NCBI RefSeq assembly: GCF_003852895.1
Contig: NZ_QUSW01000008.1
Span: forward strand, 62,001 to 126,000
Origin: Rhizobacter terrae
GTDB taxonomy: Bacteria; Pseudomonadota; Gammaproteobacteria; Burkholderiales; Burkholderiaceae_C
Direction: 5' to 3'
Length of the DNA: 64,000 nucleotides
Under the pieces are notes generated by a model. It had not been told where the DNA came from. It did not search any database and saw only the letters and a list, made by a program, of their open reading frames with translations. The translations under genes were made by a program, and so were the position numbers. Below are positions 1 through 13,849 of this stretch, piece by piece; within the stretch, counting starts at the first letter, position 1; each line of letters opens with the position of its first letter.

Positions 1-526
1 GCACGAAGTACTCCTCGGGCTTGATGCCGCGCGGCACGAACAGCGCATACGAAGGCATCGCATGCCCCGAGGTGGAGGACATCTCGCCCATCGCGAACCC
101 GTAGGTGCGCGGCTTGGCCAGCAACTGGTCGAGCGTGCCCACCGGGCCGTCCTTGCGGGCGATGATGATGGAGCGGTAGCCCGGCGAGCCGCTGGAGTCG
201 ATGAGCTGGCCGAAGACCTCGACGTTGGCGCGCTCGATGCAGTCCAGCGCGGCCTTGCTCGACAGCCAGCCCAGTTGCGCTCGGTTGGACACCAGCGCCT
301 CGATGGCCGCGGAATAGCTGGGTGCGTAGTAGGGCTGGATGTCCAGCCCCGTGCCGATGCGGAAGTCCGCGAAGAACGGATCCCACGAGGCCTTGGTCTC
401 TTCAACCGTGGTCGTCGTGATGACGACGAAGTTCAGTGCCGGCCCGTTGCCCTGCGCCATGGCGCGAAGCCATGGGGCCAGCGTGGCCGCGGCGAGCAGC
501 GATCGTTGAAGGAACTGTCGGCGCAC
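1..526 (-). CDS. PhnD-type phosphate/phosphonate ABC transporter substrate-binding protein (3' end cut off)
   Basis: Reading leftward from a GTG at 526, about 175 codons are open to the window edge, so the C-terminus is missing. A ribosome binding site (GGGAG) lies about 9 bases upstream of that GTG. The protein starts VRRQFLQRSLLAAATLA, a twin-arginine (Tat) signal, and cleavage probably follows ...RAMAQ. The mature part reads like the PhnD/phosphite-binding family: a SSKAALDCIER segment, then SGSPGYRSIIIARKDGPV, then YGFAMGEMSSTSGHAMPSYAL, which matches the serine-rich ligand loop. Expected role: periplasmic capture of a phosphorus oxyanion or a related ligand for an ABC importer. It lies 52 bases downstream of the quinone oxidoreductase gene on the same strand. 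The permease and ATPase genes are not in view, so the ligand is unknown. Confidence 0.82.
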   Translation of the reverse strand, partial: MRRQFLQRSLLAAATLAPWLRAMAQGNGPALNFVVITTTTVEETKASWDPFFADFRIGTGLDIQPYYAPSYSAAIEALVSNRAQLGWLSSKAALDCIERANVEVFGQLIDSSGSPGYRSIIIARKDGPVGTLDQLLAKPRTYGFAMGEMSSTSGHAMPSYALFVPRGIKPEEYFV

Positions 527-578
527 TGGCGTTGTTCTCCCGCTGGATGCGGTCCCAAGGCGCCGATTATGGCCATCG

Positions 579-1556
579 TCAACCGTTTGTCATCACGAGC
601 TTTCCCACGACCTGGCGGCTGCCCATGCGCTCGAACGCGGCCTTCAGCTGGGGCATGGGCAGCTTCGAGTCGATGACGGGCTTGATCTTGCCCTGCGCGT
701 ACCAGAGCGCCAGCTCGGCCAGCGACTTCGCGTTGTTCTGCGGCTCGCGCTTGGCGAACTCGCCCCAGAACACGCCCACCACCGAGGCGCCCTTGAGCAG
801 CGCGAGGTTCAGCGGCAGCGAGGGGATCGCACCTTGCGCGAAGCCGATGACGAGGTAGCGTCCGCGCCAGGCGATGGAGCGGAACACCGGCTCGGCCAGG
901 TCGCCGCCCACGGGGTCGTACACCACGTCCGGGCCCTTGCCGCCGGTGAGCGTCTTCAGCTCGTCGCGGATGTTTGCCTTGCCGTAGTTGATGGTCTCGT
1001 CCGCGCCCAGCGACTTGCAGGTGGCGCACTTCTCATCGCTCGATGCAGCGGCGATGACGCGCGCCCCGGCGGCCTTGGCGATCTGGATGGCCGCCGTGCC
1101 CACGCCGCCGGCCGCACCAAGGACGAGCACCGTCTCGCCCGCCTTGAGCTGTGCGCGGTCGATCAGCGCGTGATGCGTGGTGCCGTAGGTGCAGATGAAG
1201 GCCGCGGCGTCCTCGAACGCGAAACCCGGCGGCAGCGGCATCACGAGTCGCGCATCGATGCACGCATGGGTGGCGAACCCGCCCATGCCGCCGAAGGCCG
1301 CGACCGCATCGCCGACCTTCAGGTGCTTCACGCCGTCGCCGATGGCATCCACGGTACCGGAGAGTTCCGAGCCCGGCACGAAGGGCAGCGGCGGCTTCAT
1401 CTGGTACTTGTTCTGCACGATGAGCAGGTCGGGAAAATTCAGGCTGGCCGCGCGGATGGCGATGCGCACCTCGCCGGGCTTGGGCTCGGGCGTCGGCACA
1501 TCCTTCCAGGTGAGCGCTTCCGGTCCGATGGGGTTGTCGCAGATCCAGGCGTGCAT
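579..1556 (-). CDS. NADPH:quinone oxidoreductase family protein (medium-chain dehydrogenase/reductase)
   Basis: The 325-residue protein has the full medium-chain dehydrogenase fold. The N-terminal GroES-like half contains the PGEVRIAI and VPGSELSGTV signatures. A Rossmann NADP-binding loop, LGAAGGVGTAAIQIAKAAG, lies near residue 150, and the C-terminal half closes with RQVVGKLVM. The structural-zinc cysteines of alcohol dehydrogenases are absent, which fits the zinc-free quinone oxidoreductase (QOR) subgroup. Proteins of this type reduce quinones or enones with NADPH. The start MHAWICDNP is normal for the family. The gene is divergent from surE with 93 bases between the starts and is followed on the same strand by the PhnD-like gene. 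The physiological substrate cannot be assigned. Confidence 0.9.
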   Translation of the reverse strand: MHAWICDNPIGPEALTWKDVPTPEPKPGEVRIAIRAASLNFPDLLIVQNKYQMKPPLPFVPGSELSGTVDAIGDGVKHLKVGDAVAAFGGMGGFATHACIDARLVMPLPPGFAFEDAAAFICTYGTTHHALIDRAQLKAGETVLVLGAAGGVGTAAIQIAKAAGARVIAAASSDEKCATCKSLGADETINYGKANIRDELKTLTGGKGPDVVYDPVGGDLAEPVFRSIAWRGRYLVIGFAQGAIPSLPLNLALLKGASVVGVFWGEFAKREPQNNAKSLAELALWYAQGKIKPVIDSKLPMPQLKAAFERMGSRQVVGKLVMTNG

Positions 1557-1649
1557 GCGGTGTCTCCGGGGAGTCGTTGTCTCGAATGATCATAGGTCGG
1601 GGTGGACCGATGGCCAGTCGCGGACGTGACGAGTTCATACAATCGCCGG

Positions 1650-2396
1650 ATGCGCATACTCATCGCCAACGACGACGGTTACCTCGCACCCGGCCTGGCC
1701 GCGCTGGTGCAGGCCTGCGAAGGGCTGGGCGATCTCGACATCGTGGCGCCCGAACAGAACGCGAGCGGCACCTCCAACTCGCTCACGCTCAACCGGCCGT
1801 TGTCGGTCTACACCGCGTCCAACGGCTTTCGCTACATCAACGGCACGCCCTCCGATTGCGTCCACGTCGCCCTGACCGGCCTGCTCGGGCACCGGCCCGA
1901 CCTGGTGGTCTCGGGCATCAATCAGGGCGCGAACATGGGCGACGACACGCTCTATTCGGGCACCGTGGCGGCGGCGATGGAGGGCTTCCTCTTCGGCATT
2001 CCGGCCATTGCCTTCTCGCAGGTGGACAAGGGCTGGACGAACCTCGATGCCGCGGCCCGCGTGGCGCGGGAGGTCATCCAGCACGTGCTGCGCGAGCCGC
2101 CCAGCCGCTCGCCCTACCTGCTGAACGTCAACATTCCCAACCTGGCAGACGCAGACCGCGCCCCGCGCGTGGTGACTCGGCTGGGCCGGCGCCATGCGAG
2201 CGAGCCGGTGATCCGCCAGACCAGCCCGCGTGGCGAGGACATCTACTGGATCGGACCGGCGGGCAATGCACGCGAGGCCGGCGAGGGCACGGACTTCCAC
2301 GCCACCGCCAACGGCCGCGTGTCCATCACGCCGCTGCAGATCGATCTGACCGACCATGCCGAACTGCCCGCGTGGCAAGGGTGGCTGCAGTCATGA
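1650..2396 (+). CDS. surE: 5'-nucleotidase SurE
   Basis: SurE is a metal-dependent nucleoside 5'-monophosphate phosphatase linked to stationary-phase survival. The 248-residue protein begins [11 protein letters not shown], which carries the paired metal-binding aspartates (NDD). It continues with [15 protein letters not shown] and [27 protein letters not shown], the classic SurE active-site block. I chose the ATG at 1650 because homologues begin exactly at MRILxxNDDG; earlier in-frame starts only add an unconserved tail. Its stop overlaps the pcm start (ATGA at 2393-2396), so the two are translationally coupled. The order surE-pcm-nlpD-rpoS is the well-known proteobacterial arrangement. Confidence 0.97.
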   Translation: MRILIANDDGYLAPGLAALVQACEGLGDLDIVAPEQNASGTSNSLTLNRPLSVYTASNGFRYINGTPSDCVHVALTGLLGHRPDLVVSGINQGANMGDDTLYSGTVAAAMEGFLFGIPAIAFSQVDKGWTNLDAAARVAREVIQHVLREPPSRSPYLLNVNIPNLADADRAPRVVTRLGRRHASEPVIRQTSPRGEDIYWIGPAGNAREAGEGTDFHATANGRVSITPLQIDLTDHAELPAWQGWLQS

Positions 2397-3274
2397 CCGG
2401 ACGCACCCCCAAGTTCCCGCTGCGGCTGGACCAGATGGCCACGCCGCGCAAGACGCTGGTGAAGGCACCGCAAGGCTCCGCCACGACCACGACGCTGAAA
2501 CCTGCCACGCCGGCGCCCGTCACCCCGCGGCCACTGCTGCGTCCGCAACAGCCCTTGCAGCACGCGGCCACGGAGTCGGCGCGCAAGACGGCCCCCACGG
2601 GCCTCGGGCTGGATTCGGTCGGCGTGCGCCAGCGCATGGTCGAGCGCCTGCGGGCCGAGGGCCTGGACAGCAACAAGGTGCTGGCCGCCATGGCCATGGT
2701 GCCGCGCCACCAGTTCGTCGATGCGGCGCTGGTCACCCAGGCCTACGAGGACACGAGCCTGCCCATCGGCCATGGCCAAACCATTTCCAAGCCTTCGGTG
2801 GTGGGCCGCATGATCGAGCTGCTGCTGGAAGGTGCCAACGCCCAGGTGCATGCGCCCAGCGCCACGCCGCTCGCCCGCGTGCTCGAGATCGGTACCGGCT
2901 GCGGCTACCAGGCGGCGGTGCTGGCGCAGGTGTCGCGGCAGGTGATTTCGGTGGAGCGGCTCAAGCCGCTGCACGACAAAGCCCGCGATCTCATGGCGCC
3001 GCTGCGCCTGCACAACGTTCGACTCGTGTATGGTGACGGCATGTTGGGTCACGCGCCCAACGCGCCGTACGACGGCATCATCGCGGCCGCCGGCGGCGAT
3101 GCCTTGCCGCAAGCCTGGCTTGACCAGCTCGCCGTGGGCGGCCGCATCGTGGCGCCTGTGCGCGAGGGCGACAAGCAGGTGCTGGTGGTCGTTGACCGCC
3201 ACGAACAGGGCTTCCAGCGAAGCATTCATGAAGTGGTTCAGTTCGTCCCATTAAGATCGGGGACGGTTCGATGA
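2393..3274 (+). CDS. pcm: Protein-L-isoaspartate O-methyltransferase
   Basis: Pcm methylates L-isoaspartyl residues in damaged proteins using S-adenosylmethionine, which starts their repair. The start overlaps the surE stop. The protein is 293 residues. About 75 N-terminal residues are low-complexity and rich in Thr, Pro and Ala, an extension absent from the roughly 208-residue E. coli enzyme. The catalytic domain follows: [44 protein letters not shown], and SAM motif [17 protein letters not shown]. It ends with the GGRIVAPV segment. The N-terminal extension is probably disordered and of unknown function. Confidence 0.96.
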   Translation: MTGRTPKFPLRLDQMATPRKTLVKAPQGSATTTTLKPATPAPVTPRPLLRPQQPLQHAATESARKTAPTGLGLDSVGVRQRMVERLRAEGLDSNKVLAAMAMVPRHQFVDAALVTQAYEDTSLPIGHGQTISKPSVVGRMIELLLEGANAQVHAPSATPLARVLEIGTGCGYQAAVLAQVSRQVISVERLKPLHDKARDLMAPLRLHNVRLVYGDGMLGHAPNAPYDGIIAAAGGDALPQAWLDQLAVGGRIVAPVREGDKQVLVVVDRHEQGFQRSIHEVVQFVPLRSGTVR

Positions 3275-3299
3275 CAGTTGCAAGGACAGTGAACAGGGG

Positions 3300-4214
3300 A
3301 TGGCACAGCCGATGGTGATGACGAAGAATCGCTCGATGGACACGAAACTCTGCGCCGCGCTCGCGGCCGCGGTGTTGCTGCTCGCGGGCTGCGCGACGTC
3401 GAAGAACCATGCCCCGGTGGAAGACCGCAGCAACGGTTCCCGCACGGCAGCGGTGGTGCCTCCCGCGTCGGCGGCGTCCTCGCCCGAAGCGCCCAAGGAA
3501 GCGCCCAAGCCGGGTGCCGAGAACGCAGGCAAGGCGGGCTACTACACCGTCAAGCCCGGCGACACGATGATCCGCATCGGCCTGGAGAACGGGCAGAACT
3601 GGAAAGACATCGCCAAGTGGAACGGCATCGAGAACCCCAACCTCATCGAGGTGGGCCAGGTGCTGCGCGTGATTCCGCCGGGCGTCGATCCGAACGGTGC
3701 CAACGGCAACAAGACGGCGAAGGTCGAGGTCAAGCCGCTGGGCAGCGCGCAGCCCAACGCCTCGCCGGCCAGCGGCGCGGCCTCTGGCGTCGCGCCCACG
3801 CCGGCGGCTTCCTCGCCGGTGCCGCCGTCACCGAAGGAAGGCGACGACGACATCAATTGGCTCTGGCCCGCCACCGGGCCGGTCGCCGGTGTGTTCGACG
3901 AGAGCAAGAGCAAGGGACTGGCCATCACCGGCAAGGCCGGCGACCCGGTCTTCGCAGCGGCTGACGGCCGCGTCGTCTACGCGGGCTCCGGCCTGCGCGG
4001 CTACGGGAACCTCGTCATCCTCAAGCACAACAACACCTACCTGACGGCCTACGCGCACAACCAGACGCTGCTGGTGAAGGAAGACCAGACCGTGCGCCGT
4101 GGCCAGAAGATCGCCGAGATGGGCTCCACCGACGCGGAACGGGTGCAACTGCACTTCGAGATCCGCAAGCTCGGCAAGCCCATCGATCCAGCCAAGCTTC
4201 TGCCGCCACGTTGA
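3300..4214 (+). CDS. nlpD: NlpD-like lipoprotein, LysM plus degenerate M23 (LytM) domain
   Basis: An outer-membrane lipoprotein of the NlpD/EnvC class, which activates amidases for septal peptidoglycan splitting. The lipobox is LLLAGC near residues 26-31. A Pro/Ala-rich linker leads to one LysM module ([14 protein letters not shown] ... [11 protein letters not shown], residues 81-125). The M23 fold follows (residues 180-304), with [20 protein letters not shown] and [19 protein letters not shown]. The first zinc-ligand block of active M23 peptidases (HxGxD) is replaced by SKGLAI, so it should be catalytically dead, as in E. coli NlpD. The start is uncertain: ATGs at 3300, 3312, 3318 and 3336 are all in frame before the signal. 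It sits between pcm and rpoS, and rpoS promoters are often inside nlpD. Confidence 0.93.
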   Translation: MAQPMVMTKNRSMDTKLCAALAAAVLLLAGCATSKNHAPVEDRSNGSRTAAVVPPASAASSPEAPKEAPKPGAENAGKAGYYTVKPGDTMIRIGLENGQNWKDIAKWNGIENPNLIEVGQVLRVIPPGVDPNGANGNKTAKVEVKPLGSAQPNASPASGAASGVAPTPAASSPVPPSPKEGDDDINWLWPATGPVAGVFDESKSKGLAITGKAGDPVFAAADGRVVYAGSGLRGYGNLVILKHNNTYLTAYAHNQTLLVKEDQTVRRGQKIAEMGSTDAERVQLHFEIRKLGKPIDPAKLLPPR

Positions 4215-4249
4215 CATGCGGCCGATGCACGTTCGATCCAGGACCCAGC

Positions 4250-5395
4250 ATGAACAAGCGACGGACCTCATCGAACGGGCATGTGCACGCAGGGCACGCG
4301 GGGCACGCACCGGCTGCGGAGCATGACGAGGCGCTGATCGAGCCGCTGCCGGACGCGGCATTGTCCTCGGCGGAGCCTGAGCCGGAAACCGAATCGGCGC
4401 CGATGGACATCGTCGTCCCATCCAACTCAGACGGCGCGGATGCCGACAGCGTGGATGCCGACAGCGTGGATGCCGACGGCATGGTGGCCACCGACACGGC
4501 CGGGTCGCCGGAAATCGCCGCGGGCGAAGGCGAGATCGGCAACACGTTGCAGACCTACCTGCGGGAGATCCGCCGGGCGCCGCTGCTGACCCCGCAAGAG
4601 GAATACGAGACCGCGACGCGGGCCCGCATGGGCGACTTCCAGGCGCGGCAGGCGATGATCGAGCACAACCTGCGCCTGGTGGTGAGCATCGCGAAGAACT
4701 ACCTGGGCCGCGGCCTGCCGATGACGGACCTCATCGAGGAAGGCAACCTCGGGCTCATGCATTCGATCAGCAAGTTCGAGCCCGAGCGCGGCTTCCGCTT
4801 CTCGACCTACGCCTCGTGGTGGATCCGCCAGAACATCGAGCGGGCCATCATGCACCAGGCCCGGCTGGTGAGGCTGCCGGTGCACATCGTGCGCGAGCTG
4901 AACCAGGTGCTGAAGGCACGCCGGGCGCTGGAGGCGGAGTCGGGCCGCAATGGCCACCACGACAAGCAGGTGCGGGTGGAAGACGTCGCCGCGGCGGTGG
5001 GCCGGCCGGTGCAGGTGGTGAGCGACCTGCTGCGCTTTTCCGAGCTGCCAACCTCGCTGGATGCGCCCATCGAGCGCTACCCCGCCGACCACAACGGTGC
5101 CGAATCCATGCTGGACAGCGTGGCCGACGAAGGCGCCACCGACCCGATGAGCCTCACGCTCAGCAACGAGGTGGAGCAGTTGCTCAATCACGGCCTGGAC
5201 GAGCTCAACGAGCGCGAGCGCGAGGTGCTGGCCGGCCGCTACGGCCTGCGCGACCGTGAACCTGAGACACTGGAGGTGCTGGCCGAGCGGCTCAAGCTCA
5301 CGCGCGAACGCATCCGCCAGATCCAGCAGGAAGCCCTGCTCAAGCTCAAGCGCCGGATGATCCGCAACGGCGTGGACCGCGATTCCATCTTCTGA
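4250..5395 (+). CDS. rpoS: RNA polymerase sigma factor RpoS
   Basis: Stationary-phase and general-stress sigma factor. The start ATG at 4250 has AGGA seven bases upstream. Region 1.2 is [21 protein letters not shown]. Region 2 runs about residues 135-205 and includes [19 protein letters not shown] and [18 protein letters not shown]. Region 3 begins [11 protein letters not shown]. Region 4 has the [23 protein letters not shown]. At 381 residues it is about 50 longer than E. coli RpoS. The excess is an acidic, Ala/His-rich N-terminal stretch of about 95 residues with a short tandem repeat (see 4439-4479). Its position after nlpD supports RpoS over the housekeeping sigma. Confidence 0.96.
   Translation: MNKRRTSSNGHVHAGHAGHAPAAEHDEALIEPLPDAALSSAEPEPETESAPMDIVVPSNSDGADADSVDADSVDADGMVATDTAGSPEIAAGEGEIGNTLQTYLREIRRAPLLTPQEEYETATRARMGDFQARQAMIEHNLRLVVSIAKNYLGRGLPMTDLIEEGNLGLMHSISKFEPERGFRFSTYASWWIRQNIERAIMHQARLVRLPVHIVRELNQVLKARRALEAESGRNGHHDKQVRVEDVAAAVGRPVQVVSDLLRFSELPTSLDAPIERYPADHNGAESMLDSVADEGATDPMSLTLSNEVEQLLNHGLDELNEREREVLAGRYGLRDREPETLEVLAERLKLTRERIRQIQQEALLKLKRRMIRNGVDRDSIF
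4439..4479 (+). repeat. 15-bp tandem repeat inside rpoS
   Basis: Two perfect copies of GATGCCGACAGCGTG (4439-4453 and 4454-4468) and an 11-base partial third copy (4469-4479, last base different) lie in the 5' part of rpoS. Each unit is a whole five codons (Asp-Ala-Asp-Ser-Val), so gain or loss of a unit keeps the reading frame and only changes the length of the acidic N-terminal tail. Confidence 0.9.
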
Positions 5396-5406
5396 TCACA
5401 CACTGA

Positions 5407-6195
5407 ATGGCCTGGCCCGTCCTCGTTTTCGACATTGAATCCATTCCCGATCTGCCCGGCCTGAAGCTGCTGCGGGGCCTGCCGCCCAGCACGAGTGACG
5501 ACGAGGTGTACGCGATCGAGATGGCCGAGCGCAAGGAGGCGGGCAAGAGCGACTTCATGCCGCTGCACCTGCAGCGCATCCTCGTCATCTCCTGCGTGTT
5601 TCGCAATGCCGAAGGGCTGAAGGTGCATTCCTTCGTCGACCGCGAGGCGGACGGCACGAGCCAGGAAGGCAAGATCATCCAGGCCTTCTTCAACTCCATC
5701 GAGAAGCACGTGCCGCAGCTGGTGAGCTGGAACGGTGGTGGCTTTGACCTGCCGGTGCTGCACTACCGCGGCCTGCGCCACGGCGTGGTCGCCAACAAGT
5801 ACTGGGACCTCGGCGAAGACGATCGCGAGTTCAAGTGGAACAACTACATCAGCCGCTACCACATGCGGCACCTGGACCTCATGGACCTGCTGGCCATGTA
5901 CCAGCCGCGCGCCAGCGCGCCGCTGGATGCCATGGCCAAGCTGTGCGGCTTTCCGGGCAAGCTGGGCATGGATGGCTCGCAGGTGTATTCGGCCTACCGC
6001 GACGGCAAGCTGGAAGACATCCGCCGCTACTGTGAGACGGACGTGATGAACACCTACCTCGTGTACTGCCGCTTCCAGATGATGCGTGGCGGGTTCACCG
6101 AGGCCGAGTACGAGCGCGAGATTGCCTACGTGAAGGAAACGCTCGCAGGCAATGCCGAGCCGCACTGGCAGGAGTACATGTCGGCCTGGGTGTGA
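5407..6195 (+). CDS. 3'-5' exonuclease (DnaQ-like, PF10108-type)
   Basis: A 262-residue single-domain nuclease of the DEDD/RNase-T-like superfamily. Exonuclease motif I is VFDIES near residues 7-12 (catalytic Asp and Glu). Motif II is VSWNGGGFDLPVLHYR around residues 107-122, and motif III is YCETDVMNTYLVYCRF near residues 204-219. The gene was historically described as a polysaccharide-biosynthesis-related exonuclease, but the motifs support only 3'-5' nuclease activity. It starts 11 bases after the rpoS stop, so it probably shares the rpoS transcript. The nucleic-acid substrate is unknown. Confidence 0.87.
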   Translation: MAWPVLVFDIESIPDLPGLKLLRGLPPSTSDDEVYAIEMAERKEAGKSDFMPLHLQRILVISCVFRNAEGLKVHSFVDREADGTSQEGKIIQAFFNSIEKHVPQLVSWNGGGFDLPVLHYRGLRHGVVANKYWDLGEDDREFKWNNYISRYHMRHLDLMDLLAMYQPRASAPLDAMAKLCGFPGKLGMDGSQVYSAYRDGKLEDIRRYCETDVMNTYLVYCRFQMMRGGFTEAEYEREIAYVKETLAGNAEPHWQEYMSAWV

Positions 6196-6207
6196 CGCCG
6201 CGGCGGG

Positions 6208-6792
6208 CTACAGCTCGCGCGTGTCGATCCAGGTGATCTTGCCTCTGGCGGCCATCGACTCCAGCACCATGTGGGCCGTGCCGCCGGCGTCGCCGGGTGC
6301 GCCGTTCCACAGGCACAGGAGTTCAAGGCGCGAGGCACCGCTGGCCAGCGCCGTGGACAGCATCCAGGCGTTGCAGCGCTCGAAGGGATTGCCCGGCGCG
6401 CCGGGCATCACCGCCGGTTCGCACCCCAGCCGGCCACGGGCCGCGAGGTAGCGGTTTTTCCAGGTGGCGCCGTCCGTGGTGGCTTCGACGGAACGCTCGA
6501 TGAACTGCGGCTCGGGCAGGGGCAGCATCAGCTGAATGGCGATGCGGCGCTGCACGCAGGCCTCGATGAACAGGATGTCGCCGCCTGCCGAACCCTGCGT
6601 GATCGCGATGTCAGACGGGCCGCACTGCATCGCATCCAACGCCTCGCCGATGCGATGGGTTGCCGCGGGCAGCATGCGGGAAGGAAAGCGTTCGTCCGGC
6701 CGCCCCGGTGCGTCGACGATGTGTCCGGAGAACACGATCACCCGCTCGGGCGCGAAGGGCAGCTGCAGCGGTGGCGGGCTGGGCAGTGGCAT
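6208..6792 (-). CDS. Uncharacterised SLOG/LOG-like Rossmann protein
   Basis: A 194-residue protein without a recognised pathway. After a Pro-rich start it has [16 protein letters not shown], then [38 protein letters not shown]. This is a beta-strand, glycine-rich loop and helix arrangement resembling the SLOG superfamily (DprA/LOG-like nucleotide-binding Rossmannoids). Similar FSGH...RFP modules occur fused to TIR or cyclase-like signalling domains, but here the module stands alone. The C-terminus ([20 protein letters not shown]) also looks like a Rossmann strand and loop. It is convergent with the exonuclease (12-base gap) and divergent from rlmD. The SLOG assignment is by motif resemblance only; the ligand is unknown. 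Confidence 0.62.
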   Translation of the reverse strand: MPLPSPPPLQLPFAPERVIVFSGHIVDAPGRPDERFPSRMLPAATHRIGEALDAMQCGPSDIAITQGSAGGDILFIEACVQRRIAIQLMLPLPEPQFIERSVEATTDGATWKNRYLAARGRLGCEPAVMPGAPGNPFERCNAWMLSTALASGASRLELLCLWNGAPGDAGGTAHMVLESMAARGKITWIDTREL

Positions 6793-6845
6793 GTTGCACG
6801 GACGGTCTGGCGGGGCAGTATCGCCGGGCCGGGATAATCGCGTCC

Positions 6846-8189
6846 ATGACAGCGAGCAATGAATGGTTGAAGGTCGAGTCCCTCGACCTCGAAGGGCAGG
6901 GCGTGGCCCACAACGCCGAAGGCAAGGTGGTGTTCATCGAAGGCGCCTTGCCGGGTGAAGAAGTGCAGGTGCAGGTGCACCGCAAGAAGAACAACTGGGA
7001 GCAGGCCTCGATGACGGCGCTGCGCCGCGAGAGTTCGCAGCGCGTGAAGCCGCAGTGTCCGCACTTCGGCGTGTGTGGTGGTTGCAAGATGCAGCATTTC
7101 CACGTCGGTGCGCAGATCGCGACCAAGCAGCGGGCGCTGGAGGATGGCCTGTGGCACCTGGGCAAAGTCAAGCCGGAGCGCGTGCTGCGGCCCATCGAAG
7201 GGCCGTCCTGGGGCTACCGCTACCGGGCCCGCCTGTCGGTGCGCTACGTGGCCAAGAAGGGCAAGGTGCTGGTGGGCTTCCACGAGCGAAAGTCCAGCTA
7301 CGTGGCCGACATGGACAGCTGCGAGGTGCTGCCGCCGCACGTGAGCGCGCTGCTGCCCAGGCTGGCGGACCTGATCTCCGGCATGGACCAGCGCGACCGC
7401 CTGCCACAGATCGAACTGGCCATCGGCTCGCAGGTGACCGCGCTGGTGCTGCGGCACCTGGAACCCTTGAGCAAGCCCGACCTGGCTCGCCTGCGGGCCT
7501 TTGCCGCGGAGCATCCGGTGCAGTGGTGGCTGCAGCCCAAGGGGCCGGACACCGTGCACCTGCTCGACGAAAGCGGCCCGGCGCTGGACTACACGCTGCC
7601 GGAGTTCGGCATCACCATGCCGTTCAAGCCGACGGATTTCACCCAGGTCAACCACCAGATCAATGCGGTGCTGGTCAGCCGTGCGCTGCGCCTGCTGCAG
7701 GCGCAGCCGGGCGAGCGCGTGATCGACTGGTTCTGCGGGCTGGGCAACTTCACGCTGCCCATCGCCACGCAGGCGGGCGAGGTGGTGGGCATCGAAGGCA
7801 GCGAGGCGCTGGTGGCGCGCTCGCGCGAGAACGCGGCGTTCAACGGACTGTCGGCCAAGACGAGCTTCATCGCCCGCAATCTGTTCGAGATCACGCCTGC
7901 CGAACTGGCGGGCTACGGGTCTGCGCAGAAGTGGCTGGTCGATCCGCCGCGCGAAGGGGCCTTCGCGCTGGCCACGGCCATGGCGGATTTGCATGCCGAT
8001 CCGTCCCTGGCACCGGGCTATGTGCCGCCACAGCGCATCGTCTATGTGAGCTGCAACCCCGCCACGCTCGCGCGCGATGCGGGCCTGCTGGTGCACCAGG
8101 CGGGCTACCGCTGCGTGGCAGCGGGCGCGGTCAACATGTTCCCGCACACGGCGCACGTGGAAAGCATCGCCGTCTTCGAGCGGGATTGA
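6846..8189 (+). CDS. rlmD: 23S rRNA (uracil-C5)-methyltransferase RlmD
   Basis: A TrmA-family methyltransferase that makes m5U1939 in 23S rRNA. The start [19 protein letters not shown] begins the TRAM RNA-binding domain; upstream in-frame codons are unconserved. An iron-sulfur cysteine cluster, [14 protein letters not shown], follows near residue 70. The catalytic domain has SAM motif [12 protein letters not shown], then DPPREGA and the nucleophile motif [12 protein letters not shown]. At 447 residues it is close to the E. coli enzyme (433). It is divergent from the SLOG gene and ends before a bidirectional terminator. Confidence 0.94.
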   Translation: MTASNEWLKVESLDLEGQGVAHNAEGKVVFIEGALPGEEVQVQVHRKKNNWEQASMTALRRESSQRVKPQCPHFGVCGGCKMQHFHVGAQIATKQRALEDGLWHLGKVKPERVLRPIEGPSWGYRYRARLSVRYVAKKGKVLVGFHERKSSYVADMDSCEVLPPHVSALLPRLADLISGMDQRDRLPQIELAIGSQVTALVLRHLEPLSKPDLARLRAFAAEHPVQWWLQPKGPDTVHLLDESGPALDYTLPEFGITMPFKPTDFTQVNHQINAVLVSRALRLLQAQPGERVIDWFCGLGNFTLPIATQAGEVVGIEGSEALVARSRENAAFNGLSAKTSFIARNLFEITPAELAGYGSAQKWLVDPPREGAFALATAMADLHADPSLAPGYVPPQRIVYVSCNPATLARDAGLLVHQAGYRCVAAGAVNMFPHTAHVESIAVFERD

Positions 8190-8206
8190 TTTCCGATCGA
8201 CCATGA

Positions 8207-8232
8207 AAAACGGGGCCCGAAAGCCCCGTTTT
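8207..8232. terminator. Bidirectional intrinsic terminator
   Basis: A perfect 10-bp stem, AAAACGGGGC (8207-8216) with GCCCCGTTTT (8223-8232), has a 6-base loop. The A-run on one side and T-run on the other serve both strands. It lies between the convergent rlmD and BI-1 genes. Confidence 0.9.
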
Positions 8233-8255
8233 CGTTCGCCGTTTTGGCGGATGCG

Positions 8256-8951
8256 TCAGTCGCGTTCGCCGCTCAGCGAGGTCAGCAGCACCAGCAGGTT
8301 CTGGAACACGTTGATGAGGTCCAGGTAGATCTGCAAGGTGGCGGTGATGTAGTTCGTCTCGCCGCCGTCGATGACCTGCTTGATGTCGTACAGCATGTAC
8401 GCACTGAAGATGCCGATCGAGATGACCGAGATCGCCAGCATCATCGGGCCGGAGTGGAAGAACAGCGCGTTCAGCACGCCGCCGATGATCACCGCCAGGG
8501 CGCCGACGAACAGGAACTTGCCCATGCTCGACAGGTCGCGCTTGATGACGGTGGCCATCGAAGCAACGGCGAAGAACACGCCGGCGGTGCCGCCGAAGGC
8601 CGTCATGATCAGCCCGGCGCCGTTCTTGTAGTCCAGCACCACGGCCAGCAGCCGCGACATCATCAGGCCCATGAAGAAGGTGAAGGCGAGCAGCACGCCG
8701 ACGCCGGCTGCGGAATCCTTGGTCTTGGCGATGGCGTACATGAAGCCGAAGGCGCCGCCGAAGAACACCAGCAGGCTCATGCCGGTGCCCATGGTGAGCA
8801 TGATGCCGGTGCTCACGCCGATCCAGGCGCCAAGCACGGTGGGAATCAGCGACAGCGCCAGCAGCCAGTACGTGTTGCGCAGGACGCGGTTGCGTTGATC
8901 CGCGGAAATGAATGAGCCGCCACCGTAGATGGTTTGCAGGCTTTCGTTCAT
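8256..8951 (-). CDS. Bax inhibitor-1/YccA family membrane protein
   Basis: A 231-residue inner-membrane protein with about seven hydrophobic segments, including NTYWLLALSLIPTVLGAWIG, GMSLLVFFGGAFGFMYAIA, VGVLLAFTFFMGLMMSRLLAV and FLFVGALAVIIGGVLNALFF. The conserved C-terminal block is SAYMLYDIKQVIDGGETNYI, followed by ATLQIYLDLINVFQNLL, the UPF0005/BI-1 signature with paired aspartates. E. coli relatives are YccA (which interacts with FtsH) and YbhL; bacterial BI-1 homologues have been shown to leak calcium. Its promoter must lie in the region to its right. Confidence 0.94.
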   Translation of the reverse strand: MNESLQTIYGGGSFISADQRNRVLRNTYWLLALSLIPTVLGAWIGVSTGIMLTMGTGMSLLVFFGGAFGFMYAIAKTKDSAAGVGVLLAFTFFMGLMMSRLLAVVLDYKNGAGLIMTAFGGTAGVFFAVASMATVIKRDLSSMGKFLFVGALAVIIGGVLNALFFHSGPMMLAISVISIGIFSAYMLYDIKQVIDGGETNYITATLQIYLDLINVFQNLLVLLTSLSGERD

Positions 8952-9244
8952 TGATACCTCCAGGTTGAAAGACGTGGGTTCAGACCCAGGGCGCGGATTC
9001 TAGTTCCCGCCCCCGCGGCAGTATGTGGGAGCGAAGGGGGTTTCCACAAGAGGCCAAAGGCAGCGATTTCGGGTGGATTGCGCGGCATGGGAATGGCTTT
9101 GTGCGGGTGTCATCGGATATACTCCTAAGGTTTACCCGCAATCACCCCCGCCCTAGCGAAACCTCCCGCAGTTTCCCCACCGGATTCGGCCCGCGGCCGT
9201 GCCGTTCAACACGGTGCACACGCGAGGCGGAGCTGGGCGCAACG
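8952..9244. promoter_or_regulatory. Divergent intergenic region upstream of carA and the BI-1 gene
   Basis: These 293 bases contain no supportable gene. A good -10 hexamer, TATACT, lies at 9118-9123 on the plus strand, 121 bases before the carA ATG; the -35 is weak. This implies a carA leader of roughly 110 bases. I found no convincing arginine or pyrimidine regulatory site by eye. A long frame open through here is only an upstream extension of carA. Confidence 0.5.
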
Positions 9245-10408
<1,164 letters not shown>

Positions 10409-10486
10409 GGCGGCAGCTGTGATGCTGAATCTGCTGAATGAAGAACCGGCGGGCGCACCCGCGTCTGCCTGAACAAGATCGAGACC

Positions 10487-13765
<3,279 letters not shown>

Positions 13766-13797
13766 ACCGAACTAAACTCAGTCCATCCCGAAACATC

Positions 13798-13832
13798 GCC
13801 GCCGCCGGTCATCTGGCGGCGGCTTCATTTTT
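13798..13832 (+). terminator. Intrinsic terminator after carB
   Basis: A perfect 9-bp stem, GCCGCCGCC (13798-13806) with GGCGGCGGC (13815-13823), has an 8-base loop and is followed by TTCATTTTT. It separates carB from greA. Confidence 0.85.
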
Positions 13833-13849
13833 GCTCGAAGGTTAGGCAC

